Below are positions 1 through 8,135 of a stretch of DNA of 64,000 bases, piece after piece. Source of the stretch: Paraburkholderia gardini (GTDB lineage Bacteria > Pseudomonadota > Gammaproteobacteria > Burkholderiales > Burkholderiaceae); the NCBI RefSeq assembly GCF_907164575.1, contig NZ_CAJQYY010000005.1, forward strand, positions 124,001-188,000, in the 5' to 3' direction. The position numbers and the translations under genes were made by a program. How positions within the stretch are numbered: the first letter of the stretch is position 1; each line of letters starts with the position of its first letter. Under the pieces are notes generated by a model. The model searched no databases. It was not told where the DNA came from and worked only from the letters and a program-made list of their open reading frames with translations.

Positions 1-730
1 GCAACGCCTTCACGCCCGCGAGACCCACGGCAAGAAACACGGCGTCGTGCTGCTGGCGAAGCGCATCCAGCGTCACGTCGCGGCCCAGCGCGATACCCGT
101 CTTCCGTTCGATGCCGCCCACCGACAGCAGCCAGTCGACTTCCCTTTGCGCGAATTCATCGACGGTCTTGTACGCGGCAATCCCATATTCGTTAAGACCG
201 CCTGCTTTCGAATGCGCGTCGAACAGCGTCACGCGATGACCGTCGAGTGCCAGACGATGCGCACACGCAAGACCCGCCGGACCCGCACCGACGACCGCCA
301 CATGCCGGCCGGTTTCCGCCGCGCGGGTGAAGAGCTGGAGATCGCGCGCCATCGCCCAGTCGGTTGCATGACGCTGCAACGCGCCGATCGCGACGGGGTC
401 TGCATCCTGATGGTTGCGCACGCATGCACCTTCGCACAGGATTTCGGTCGGGCATACGCGCGCGCACATGCCGCCTAAAGGATTCGCGGAAAGAATGTCG
501 AGCGCGGCGCCTTTAAGATTGCCGTTGCCGATCTTGCGGATAAAGCCGGGAATGTCGATCTGCGTAGGACACGCGTTCACACACGGCGCGTCGTAGCAAT
601 AGTGGCAGCGGCTCGCGGCAATCGCCGCCGCGCCGGGTTCAAGCAGGGGTGCGACGTCGGTGAACTGACACGCGAGCTGGTCGGCCTGTAGCCGGCCCGC
701 GGCGATATCGCCGGTTTCCTTCGTAGCCAT
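1..730 (-). CDS. preT: NAD(P)-dependent dihydropyrimidine dehydrogenase, PreT-like small subunit (partial)
   Basis: The gene runs off the left edge, so only the first 243 codons are present. It starts at the ATG complementary to 728-730. The N-terminal part carries two cysteine clusters typical of the Fe-S domain of the glutamate-synthase-beta / DPD family: C42, C45, C50, C54 and C89, C93, C99, C103. A dinucleotide-binding glycine motif (VVGAGPAGLACAHRL) follows near residue 143. The family passes electrons from NAD(P)H to a partner that reduces uracil and thymine. The amidohydrolase gene just upstream at 849-2117 and the RutR-like operator beyond it fit reductive pyrimidine catabolism. The exact substrate is inferred from context; another glutamate-synthase-small-subunit-like oxidoreductase is the alternative. 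Confidence 0.8.
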   Translation of the reverse strand, partial: MATKETGDIAAGRLQADQLACQFTDVAPLLEPGAAAIAASRCHYCYDAPCVNACPTQIDIPGFIRKIGNGNLKGAALDILSANPLGGMCARVCPTEILCEGACVRNHQDADPVAIGALQRHATDWAMARDLQLFTRAAETGRHVAVVGAGPAGLACAHRLALDGHRVTLFDAHSKAGGLNEYGIAAYKTVDEFAQREVDWLLSVGGIERKTGIALGRDVTLDALRQQHDAVFLAVGLAGVKAL

Positions 731-848
731 GCGCGTTCCTTCGGCAAGAGAAACAACACGAACCCGCTGGCTTCGCCTTTAGCAAAGCCAGCGTCGAAAT
801 CTGGAAACAGCCTTCAAAGAGTGTCTGCTGCAGCGGTTCAGGCAGGGC

Positions 849-2117
849 CTATGAAGCAGGCTCGCACGCGCGCTCGAGCATCGCGTGCAGCAGCACGTTC
901 GCACCCGCTTCGATCCATTCGATCGTCGCGTCCTCGATCTCGTTGTGACTGATGCCGTCGACACACGGCACGAACACCATCGAGGTCGGCGCGACCTGCG
1001 ACAGATAGCAGGCGTCATGGCCCGCGCCCGATACGATGTCGCGGTTCGGATAGCCGAAGCGTTCGGCGGCCGCGCGCACTGACTTCACGCAGGCTGCATC
1101 GAAGGCGACCGGCTTGTAGTAGAAAATCTGTTCGAGCTGCGTTTCAAGGCCGATTTCGCCCGCGATGCGCGCGACGCCCTCACGCAGTTCCGCATCCATC
1201 CGCGCCAGCACGGCGTCGTCCGGATGACGAAAATCGACGGTGAAAAACACGCGTCCGGGAATCACGTTGCGCGAGTTCGGATAGACCTGCATCATGCCGA
1301 CCGTCGCGCAGCCAAAGGGCGCGTGATTCAGCCCAACGCGATTCACGAGATCCACCACGCGCGAGGCGCCGAGCAATGCATCGCGCCGGCGCGGCATCGG
1401 CGTCGGCCCCGCATGCGCCTCCTGCCCGGTCAACACGATCTCGTACCAGCGCTGGCCTTGCGCATCGGTCACGACGCCAATCGTCTTGTGCTCCGCTTCG
1501 AGAATCGGGCCCTGCTCGATATGCAGTTCGAACGCGGCGTGAACCGGCCTGCCGCCGCACGGCACGTCGCCCGCGTAGCCGATGCGTTTGAGTTCCTCGC
1601 CGATCGTCTTGCCGTCGACGTCCTTGCGCGAAAGCCCATAGTCGAGCGTGAAGACGCCCGCGAATACACCCGATGCAACCATGGCCGGCGCGAAACGCGA
1701 GCCTTCCTCGTTGGTCCAGATCACGACTTCGACCGGATGCTCGGTCTCGATGCCATGGTCGTTCAGGCTGCGGATCACTTCGAGGCCGCCAAGCACACCG
1801 TAGATGCCGTCGAAGCGGCCGCCCGTCGGCTGAGAATCCGCGTGCGAGCCTGTCATCACCGGCAGCGCCGACGGATTGCGTCCCGCGCGCCGCATGAACA
1901 CGTTGCCCATCTGGTCGACGCTCACCGTGCAGCCCGCCTCCTTTGCCCAGCTCACGATCAGGTCGCGCCCTTCCCGGTCGAGATCCGTTAGCGCAAGACG
2001 GCAGACGCCGCCTTTAGGCGTTGCGCCGATCTTCGCCATCGTCATGAGGCTGTCCCAAAGACGCTGACCGTTCACCTTGATCGACACGTCGAGTCCTGTC
2101 TCCGTCACTGCGTTCAT
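849..2117 (-). CDS. Zn-dependent amidohydrolase of the hydantoinase/carbamoylase family (probable beta-ureidopropionase)
   Basis: This is a 422-residue M20-type metallo-amidohydrolase. The visible metal-site signatures are GSHADSQPTGGRFDG (H92, D103), the NEEGSRF pair (E137, E138) and FELHIEQGP (H199), followed by GAGHDACYLSQV near the C-terminus. The family includes N-carbamoyl-L-amino acid hydrolase, allantoate amidohydrolase and beta-ureidopropionase, which share these residues. It is transcribed towards the preT-like gene with a 118-bp gap. That neighbour and the RutR-like box in its promoter region favour the last step of reductive pyrimidine breakdown, N-carbamoyl-beta-alanine to beta-alanine. 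The ATG at 2117 is kept because the alignment to family N-termini begins about there. Substrate choice is inference. Confidence 0.82.
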   Translation of the reverse strand: MNAVTETGLDVSIKVNGQRLWDSLMTMAKIGATPKGGVCRLALTDLDREGRDLIVSWAKEAGCTVSVDQMGNVFMRRAGRNPSALPVMTGSHADSQPTGGRFDGIYGVLGGLEVIRSLNDHGIETEHPVEVVIWTNEEGSRFAPAMVASGVFAGVFTLDYGLSRKDVDGKTIGEELKRIGYAGDVPCGGRPVHAAFELHIEQGPILEAEHKTIGVVTDAQGQRWYEIVLTGQEAHAGPTPMPRRRDALLGASRVVDLVNRVGLNHAPFGCATVGMMQVYPNSRNVIPGRVFFTVDFRHPDDAVLARMDAELREGVARIAGEIGLETQLEQIFYYKPVAFDAACVKSVRAAAERFGYPNRDIVSGAGHDACYLSQVAPTSMVFVPCVDGISHNEIEDATIEWIEAGANVLLHAMLERACEPAS

Positions 2118-2457
2118 CAGTCTCTCTCCTCAGCGAATCGGGTCATTCAAAAGCGGGGTTGTGTACGCAAACGCGGTGCATCGGCGGCATGTCGTGGGGC
2201 ATCGCGCCCGTCTGCGGTGCACCTTCCGCACACCGTTGTTTACGTGTTTTCCCTGCTCGTCCAATCCTGTCCAGTTGGACAGGTTGTAGACGATTACCGA
2301 CTATATTTCAATGACTTCTCTCTGAGCGAAAAGCGTGCCATTGCGCTGCAACATGACGTAAGGCACGTCGTTCGCATGGGCACGGCACGCCGCATTTGCG
2401 TGCCGCATTGCGACTACAATGAGGCGCGACACGGCAAGCGCGCCAAACGAGGCCATG
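2118..2457. other. Divergent intergenic region of the pyrimidine locus
   Basis: About 340 bp separate the amidohydrolase (minus) from the TetR gene (plus). The only clear element is the 18-bp palindrome at 2266-2283, listed separately. An AT-rich stretch at 2302-2312 may hold a -10 for the regulator, but no -35 sits at good spacing. No convincing gene is present. Confidence 0.5.
2266..2283. promoter_or_regulatory. RutR-like operator palindrome
   Basis: CCTGTCCA-GT-TGGACAGG is a perfect inverted repeat with 8-bp arms and a 2-bp centre. Its core has the form TGnCCAnnTGGnCA, the same architecture as the E. coli RutR site TTGACCAnnTGGTCAA. It lies between the divergent amidohydrolase and TetR genes, about 175 bp before the regulator start. 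A role as autoregulatory and operon operator for the TetR protein is inference. Confidence 0.7.
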
Positions 2458-3147
2458 ATGAAAAGCGACGATGCGCCGGCGATGACCGTCGAAAGCGAAG
2501 AAGCGGCAAAGCCAATGCGGCGGCGCAAGGCACACATCCGCAATACGAACGAGGCGCATCTGCTTGCCTGCGCCGAAGCCGTGTTTGCCGAACGCGGTCT
2601 TGAAGGCACGAGCACGGCGATGATCGCGGAACGCGCCGGCCTGCCCAAGGCGAACCTGCATTACTACTTCCCGACCAAACTCGCGCTCTACCGGCGCGTG
2701 CTCGACGACATCTTCGAGGAGTGGTACCGCGCCGCCGATACGTTCGACAGCAGCGACGATCCGGTGGAAGCAATCGGCGGTTACGTGCGCGCGAAGATGG
2801 AACTGTCGCGACGTCGACCGCTGGCATCGAAGGTATGGGCAAATGAAATCATTCGCGGCGCGACGCACATGCAGGACATCCTGTCGGGTCGCGTGAAACC
2901 CTGGATGGAAACGCGCGTCGTCGTGATCAACGACTGGATCGCGCGCGGGCTGCTTGCCCCCATCGATGCGCGTGCGTTCCTTTTCATGATCTGGGCGATG
3001 ACCCAGCATTACGCGGATTTCGATGCGCAGATCGAAGCGCTGGCGGGCAAACGCGCGCTGTCAAGGAAGGCATTCGAAGAAGCGACCGAACAGGTCGTCG
3101 CGCTGGTGATTCGCGCCTGCGGCGCGAGGAGCGCGCACGCGGAATAG
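2458..3147 (+). CDS. TetR-family regulator, RutR-like
   Basis: This 229-residue protein has an N-terminal TetR helix-turn-helix (ACAEAVFAERGLEGTSTAMIAERAGLPKANLHYYF, broken here by normal family features) at about residues 30-65. The remainder resembles the C-terminal ligand domain of the RutR/YcdC group. The second of two adjacent ATGs (2458) is chosen because GAGG at 2449-2452 is then 5 nt upstream. It is divergent from the pyrimidine catabolic genes, and the intervening palindrome matches the RutR site plan. It is therefore the likely repressor of that operon, probably responding to a pyrimidine or its breakdown product. The effector is not shown by the sequence. Confidence 0.8.
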   Translation: MKSDDAPAMTVESEEAAKPMRRRKAHIRNTNEAHLLACAEAVFAERGLEGTSTAMIAERAGLPKANLHYYFPTKLALYRRVLDDIFEEWYRAADTFDSSDDPVEAIGGYVRAKMELSRRRPLASKVWANEIIRGATHMQDILSGRVKPWMETRVVVINDWIARGLLAPIDARAFLFMIWAMTQHYADFDAQIEALAGKRALSRKAFEEATEQVVALVIRACGARSAHAE

Positions 3148-3362
3148 CAAAAGGCCGTGGCGTAGGAACGTTATCCCCGATGAAGCCGCCGCGCGGGATC
3201 GATGCGGCATGCATGCGAGCATTGAAGCGAGCGCTTCATTCGCCTGCGGGCCGCGCCGCGCTGCGCCCCGCCCCGGGTCGGTCTCTCGCGAAAACCCGGC
3301 AGGCACGCGCGCGGGGCACTATTGTTCCTCGTGCGCCCTCACGCTCTTGAAAGGAGGAAAGC

Positions 3363-3776
3363 ATGACCACGACTTCCTGGGTTGTCGTCGCGGACGGCAA
3401 TCGCGCCCGTATTTTCGAAACCAGCGGACTCAAGCTCGACCTGCGTGAAATCGAAGGCTTTGCCGACCCGCAGGCCCGCACGCGCGACCCCTCGTTGCGC
3501 AACGGCGAACCGGGCCAGAACGCGAAACCCGCCCAGAACAGCCCCGACGACACCGCGCGTGACCAGTTCGCCCGCATGCTCGTCGATTATCTGGATCAGG
3601 GGCGTCTGCAGCAGCGCTTCCAGCGGCTGCGCCTTGCGATCGAGCCCCGGTTTCTCGGTCTCGTGCGCCGTCACATGACCGATGAGACACGCAAGCTCGT
3701 CTTTGACGAGATATCCGGCGACATCTCCAAACTGGCCGCGAAGGACATCCAGCGGCATTTCGAACAGCACGGATAA
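3363..3776 (+). CDS. Host-attachment-family small protein
   Basis: This 137-residue soluble protein has no signal peptide. It begins TSWVVVADGNRARIFET, a beta-strand and nucleotide-like motif typical of the 'protein required for attachment to host cells' family (Pfam Host_attach). A basic, charged middle (RTRDPSLRNGEPGQ) and a C-terminal helical half ending DIQRHFEQHG follow. A strong Shine-Dalgarno (AAAGGAGG, about 3350-3357) fixes the ATG at 3363. It stands alone between the TetR gene and mprF. The family is named after an Agrobacterium attachment phenotype, but its biochemical role is unknown. Confidence 0.75.
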   Translation: MTTTSWVVVADGNRARIFETSGLKLDLREIEGFADPQARTRDPSLRNGEPGQNAKPAQNSPDDTARDQFARMLVDYLDQGRLQQRFQRLRLAIEPRFLGLVRRHMTDETRKLVFDEISGDISKLAAKDIQRHFEQHG

Positions 3777-3917
3777 ACGACTGAGGGCGTCCGCGGGACG
3801 GGCGCCCCACCGCCTTTCCCGCCTTTAATGCGTATTTGCACCAGATTGACTCAAAGCGCGTCAACTTTCTGACTGCCTGACCGTTATAGTACGTATGGCT
3901 TTCAACGGGGCAGGCAA

Positions 3918-6563
3918 TTGAGCAGTATCGGTTCAAATAAAGTGTCGGCACGCACCGATACGGTGCACCAGGGGAAACCGGGCTTCTTCGCCCCCTTCTC
4001 GCGCGCCCTCGGTCCGATCTGGATCGGGCGGCTGAAATCCCTTCCTCTGCGGCGCGTCGTCGTTCCCGCCCTTGCGCTGGCCGTCTGCGCCATCGTTCTG
4101 CTGGTCTTCCAGCATCTGTCGAAAACCGTCGACTATCACTCCGTCATCCGCGGCCTGCGCAATCTGCCGCCGCAGGCGCTCATCACGTCGCTCGCCGCGA
4201 CCGCCGCCAGCTACGTCGTGCTCGTCGCCCGCGATGCGGTCGGGCTGCGCTCGATCGGCGCAAGCGTGTCGCGCCCAGTGCTGTGGATCGGCGCGACGGT
4301 TGCGTCGGCGCTCGGTAACGCCACCGGTTTTGGCGCGCTGACGGGCGGCGCCGTGCGCATCCGCATCTATGGCGCCGAAGGCATCAAGCCGGCACAGGTC
4401 GGCCGCATCACACTGTTCACAAGCGTCACGCTCGGCCTCGCGCTCGTGCTGCTTTCGGGCCTCGGCATGCTGTACGCCGCCGGATCGATGAGCCGCATGA
4501 CGCATCTTTCGCCCACGCCGCTGGTCTGCACCGGCCTCGTCATCGTCGCGCTCTTCGCGGCGCTGATCGCGGCGTGCCCGCCGGTCGCGCGTCAGATCCA
4601 GCTCGGCCCGCTCAAGCTCGACGTGCCCGCGCGCCGCGATTTCGTCGCGCAGCTCGCGCTCGCCGCCGCCGATGTCGCCGCCGCCAGTATCGCGCTGTGG
4701 GCGCTGCTGCCGCAGACGGACATCGGCTTTGTGCACTTCATCGCGATTTTCTCGGTGGCGATGCTGCTCGGCATGATCGGCCATACGCCCGGCGGTCTGG
4801 GCGTGTTCGAGGCGTCGATGGTATTCGCGCTCGGCGGCACCATGCCGACGCCCGCGATGGTCGCGGCGCTGCTCGCCTATCGCGTGATCTACTTCGGCGT
4901 GCCGCTGCTGCTGTCGTCGGCGCTCCTCGCCGGTTTCGAAGGTCGGGCGCTCAAGGCGCGCTTTACCTCGCGCAACTCGCAGCAGATCACGCAGCTTGCG
5001 CCGCTCTTTCTGAGCGTCGTGACGTTCGCGGTCGGCGGGATGCTGGTGATCTCCGGCGCGACGCCCGCGTTCGCGCGCCGCCTCGCGCTGCTTCAGACCG
5101 TGCTGCCGCTGTGGGTGCTCGAAGGCTCGCAGCTGCTCGCGAGCCTGCTCGGCGTGCTGCTGCTGTTCGTCGCGCGCGGGCTGCTGCGCCGGCTCGACGC
5201 CGCGTGGTGGCTCACGATGCTGCTCGCCGTCGCAAGCCTCGCGCTTTCGCTGACCAAGGGTCTCGCGTTTGGCGAGGCCGGCGTGCTGAGTGTGCTGATC
5301 GCGCTGCTCGCCTTGACGCGCGGCCGCTTCAACCGTTCGTCGTCGCTCTTCGGCGAGCGCTTTACCGTGACCTGGCTGGTGTCGGTCGGGATCGTGATGA
5401 TCGTCGCGGCGTGGGTGATGTTTTTCGCGTTTCGCGACGTGCAGTACAGCCGCGACCTCTGGTGGGACTTCGCGTTCGACGAACGCGCCCCGCGCGCGCT
5501 GCGCGCGACGCTCGGCGCGTGTCTCTTCGCCACTGTCATCGCGTTCTGGCAACTGCTGCGTCCGGCCGCGGGACGCTTCGTGAAACCGCCCGCGCCCGAT
5601 CTCGTCGACGCCGCGAAAATCGTCCGCGCGCAGGAGCGCAGCGACGCCGGCCTCGCGCTGATGGGCGACAAGAGTTTCCTGTTCTCGAAGTCGCGCGAGG
5701 CGTTCCTGATGTACGCGAAGCGCGGCCGCACGTGGGCCGCGCTGCACGATCCGGTCGGACCGCGCGAGGAATGGGTCGAGCTGATCGGCGAATTCATGGC
5801 GCTCGCGCATGCGCATGGCGGGCGCGCCGCATTCTACCAGGTGCGCGCCGACGCCCTGCCGCTCTATCTCGACGCCGGGCTTTCGCTGATGAAGCTTGGC
5901 GAGGAAGCGCGCATCGTGCTGAGCGACTTCGAACTCGCCGGCTCGCATCGCACGCACCTGCGCTATGCGTTGAAGCGCGGCGAGCGCGACGGCCTCGCCG
6001 TCGAGATGTACGAACCGCCGCACGTTCCCGATCTGCTGCCGACGCTGCGCGGTATTTCCGATGCGTGGCTCGACAGCCGTTCCGCGAAGGAAAAGAGCTT
6101 CTCGGTGGCCGCCTTCACCGACGACTACCTCGCCGCGCAATCCGTGATGCTGGTCCGCCAGCAGGGCACGCCGGTCGCGTTCGTCACGTTCATGACGACC
6201 GACCTGAATCTCGATGCGACCGTGGGCGTGATGCGCCACGCGCCGGATGCGTCGCCGTATGCGATGGAGTATCTGTTCACCAAGCTCGCGCTGCATCTGA
6301 AGCAGGAAAATTTCCGCAGCCTGAGCCTCGGCATGGCACCGCTGTCGGGCATGAACCCGACGCCGCTCGCTTCACCGTGGCACCGCATCGCCAGTCTGAT
6401 GTGGCGTTTCGGTTGCCGCTTCTATAACTTCCGCGGTCTGCGGGGTTTCAAGAGCAAATTCCAGCCGACCTGGGAGCCGCGTTATCTCGCGGCGTCCGGT
6501 TCGGTTGGCGTCGTGCTGACCCTCGCCGACCTCTCACTTCTCGCCGAAGGCTGGCGTTCATGA
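3918..6563 (+). CDS. mprF: Bifunctional lysylphosphatidylglycerol flippase/synthetase MprF
   Basis: This 881-residue membrane protein begins at a TTG codon. An N-terminal region of many hydrophobic helices (about residues 45-340, LPG flippase domain, with GATVASALGNATGFGALTGG) is followed by more helices. A soluble C-terminal DUF2156 acyltransferase-like domain (about 560-860) contains KSFLFSKSREAFLMYAKRG and FRGLRGFKSKFQP. The family transfers an amino acid from aminoacyl-tRNA to phosphatidylglycerol and flips the product, altering surface charge and cationic peptide resistance. It overlaps the downstream acvB-like gene by 4 nt (ATGA). That mprF-acvB pairing is known from other proteobacteria. 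The amino acid used cannot be read from the sequence. Confidence 0.92.
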   Translation: MSSIGSNKVSARTDTVHQGKPGFFAPFSRALGPIWIGRLKSLPLRRVVVPALALAVCAIVLLVFQHLSKTVDYHSVIRGLRNLPPQALITSLAATAASYVVLVARDAVGLRSIGASVSRPVLWIGATVASALGNATGFGALTGGAVRIRIYGAEGIKPAQVGRITLFTSVTLGLALVLLSGLGMLYAAGSMSRMTHLSPTPLVCTGLVIVALFAALIAACPPVARQIQLGPLKLDVPARRDFVAQLALAAADVAAASIALWALLPQTDIGFVHFIAIFSVAMLLGMIGHTPGGLGVFEASMVFALGGTMPTPAMVAALLAYRVIYFGVPLLLSSALLAGFEGRALKARFTSRNSQQITQLAPLFLSVVTFAVGGMLVISGATPAFARRLALLQTVLPLWVLEGSQLLASLLGVLLLFVARGLLRRLDAAWWLTMLLAVASLALSLTKGLAFGEAGVLSVLIALLALTRGRFNRSSSLFGERFTVTWLVSVGIVMIVAAWVMFFAFRDVQYSRDLWWDFAFDERAPRALRATLGACLFATVIAFWQLLRPAAGRFVKPPAPDLVDAAKIVRAQERSDAGLALMGDKSFLFSKSREAFLMYAKRGRTWAALHDPVGPREEWVELIGEFMALAHAHGGRAAFYQVRADALPLYLDAGLSLMKLGEEARIVLSDFELAGSHRTHLRYALKRGERDGLAVEMYEPPHVPDLLPTLRGISDAWLDSRSAKEKSFSVAAFTDDYLAAQSVMLVRQQGTPVAFVTFMTTDLNLDATVGVMRHAPDASPYAMEYLFTKLALHLKQENFRSLSLGMAPLSGMNPTPLASPWHRIASLMWRFGCRFYNFRGLRGFKSKFQPTWEPRYLAASGSVGVVLTLADLSLLAEGWRS

Positions 6564-8008
6564 AACTACTGAGTATCGCCGTGGCCCTGGGATTGTCCCC
6601 GGGCCTGTTTGCTGCCGCATCGTCCGATGCGCTTGCCGCGACTGCCCCTGCCACCCATACGGCCGCCGCGCCGGTCACCACCGTATCCGGCGGCCGTTTC
6701 GGCAACGTCACGGTCACGCATCCCGCGGGTGCGATGCGCGGCTTCGTCGTGCTGTTTTCGAAGGCCAGCGGCTGGCGCGCCAGCGACCAGCAGGCCGCCG
6801 ACGCGCTCGCGAAAGACGGCGCGATGGTTGTCGGCGTCGACACGTCGCGCTACGTCGCGAGCGCCGCGCCGCAGCCGGAGACCTGTCACAACCTGGTGGG
6901 CGACGTCGAAAACATCAGCCACCAGTTGCAGCGCGAAGCGCAGTTGAGCCGCTACTTCCTGCCGGTCGTCGCGGGCACCGGCGAAGGCGGCACGCTTGCC
7001 ACGCGGATGATCTCCACGGCGCCGTCGAATACGCTTTCCGGCGCGGCATCGGTCGATCCCGATGCGAAGCTCGACGCGCGCTTCAACCCCTGCCCGGCCG
7101 ATCCGACGATCAGCCGCGGCAACGGCCTGCCAGGTTTCGTCGAAGTCGCGGCCACTACGACCGCCGCCGTCGACGCCCCCGCGCCCATCGGCGGCAAGCC
7201 GGTGCCGGTGCGGCGCCTCGCGGCGAACACGTCGACAGCCGACGCGATGGTCGCGCTCGTCACCCCGCATCTGCGTGTGCACGAAGCGGACGAGCAGGAC
7301 GTGTCCGACCTGCCGCTGATCGAATTGCCCGCCGCCCATCCGACCGACATGCTTGCAATCGTGATTTCCGGCGATGGCGGCTGGCGCGATCTCGACAAGA
7401 CGATTGCCGAAGCGCTGCAAAAGAAAAACGTTTCGGTGGTGGGCGTGGACGCGCTGCGCTACTTCTGGAGCACGAAGTCGCCGGAGCAGACGAGTCACGA
7501 TCTCGCACGCATCATGGAGACGTACGGTGCGCGCTGGCATACCCGACACGTCGCGCTGATCGGCTATTCGTTCGGCGCGGACGTGATGCCGTTCGCGTAC
7601 AACCGCCTGCCCGAATCGCTGCGCGCGAAGGTCTCGCAGATGGCGCTGCTCGGCTTCGCGCACGACGCCGACTTCCAGATCCGCGTGACCGGCTGGCTCG
7701 GTATGCCGGCCAGCAGTGAAGCGCTGCCCGCGATGCCGGAAGTAGCGAAGGTGCCGCCCGCGATCGTGCAGTGCATCTACGGCGAGGACGAAGAGGACAC
7801 GCTGTGCCCGGCGCTCGTCAAAACCGGCGCGAACGTCATACGGACGCCCGGCGGGCATCACTTCGGCCATGATTACAGCAGTCTCGCGGATACCATCCTC
7901 GAGAGCTGGCGCAAGCGGATCGCCGCGCGCGAATGTGCTGTGGGGAAGGCTTCGGCGAAGGCTGCCGCAGATCCGGCGTGCGCCGCGACGAAACAGGGCG
8001 CGCTGTAA
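6560..8008 (+). CDS. acvB: AcvB/VirJ-family periplasmic serine hydrolase
   Basis: This 482-residue exported protein has a signal peptide (LLSIAVALGLSPGLFAAASSDALA). It has two alpha/beta-hydrolase-like halves. The C-terminal VirJ domain holds the nucleophile elbow IGYSFGAD with S337 and ends near a GGHHFGHDY histidine motif. In Agrobacterium AcvB hydrolyses lysyl-phosphatidylglycerol, the product of the adjacent synthetase. The start codon overlaps the mprF stop (ATGA), so the two are translationally coupled, consistent with a make-and-break pair tuning aminoacyl lipid levels. A perfect hairpin follows the stop codon. Confidence 0.88.
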   Translation: MKLLSIAVALGLSPGLFAAASSDALAATAPATHTAAAPVTTVSGGRFGNVTVTHPAGAMRGFVVLFSKASGWRASDQQAADALAKDGAMVVGVDTSRYVASAAPQPETCHNLVGDVENISHQLQREAQLSRYFLPVVAGTGEGGTLATRMISTAPSNTLSGAASVDPDAKLDARFNPCPADPTISRGNGLPGFVEVAATTTAAVDAPAPIGGKPVPVRRLAANTSTADAMVALVTPHLRVHEADEQDVSDLPLIELPAAHPTDMLAIVISGDGGWRDLDKTIAEALQKKNVSVVGVDALRYFWSTKSPEQTSHDLARIMETYGARWHTRHVALIGYSFGADVMPFAYNRLPESLRAKVSQMALLGFAHDADFQIRVTGWLGMPASSEALPAMPEVAKVPPAIVQCIYGEDEEDTLCPALVKTGANVIRTPGGHHFGHDYSSLADTILESWRKRIAARECAVGKASAKAAADPACAATKQGAL

Positions 8009-8014
8009 AGACAT

Positions 8015-8045
8015 CGGGGCCGCATGCTTCACGCATGCGGCCCCG
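8015..8045. terminator. Strong hairpin between convergent acvB and uvrA
   Basis: A perfect 13-bp stem (left arm 8015-8027, right arm 8033-8045, loop TTCAC) begins 7 nt after the acvB stop. No U-run follows, but the stem is very GC-rich. It lies between convergent genes and probably ends the mprF-acvB transcript. Confidence 0.75.
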
Positions 8046-8135
8046 ACGCTCGCCTGACCCTGTCTGACGCGGCACGACACAGCCGCGTTAAAATCACACG
8101 GCCGCCAGCCTGCGCGGCCTTGCATACTCCCCCTG

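Noticed and set aside
3895..3921. Eight-codon leader ORF ending on the mprF TTG start
   Set aside because: A TATAGT at 3885-3890 would place the transcript start at or after its ATG, and it has no ribosome site. Coupling is possible but unsupported.
3933..6296. Long open frame opposite mprF
   Set aside because: Same type of mirror frame, highly charged and without domains. MprF motifs are clear on the plus strand.
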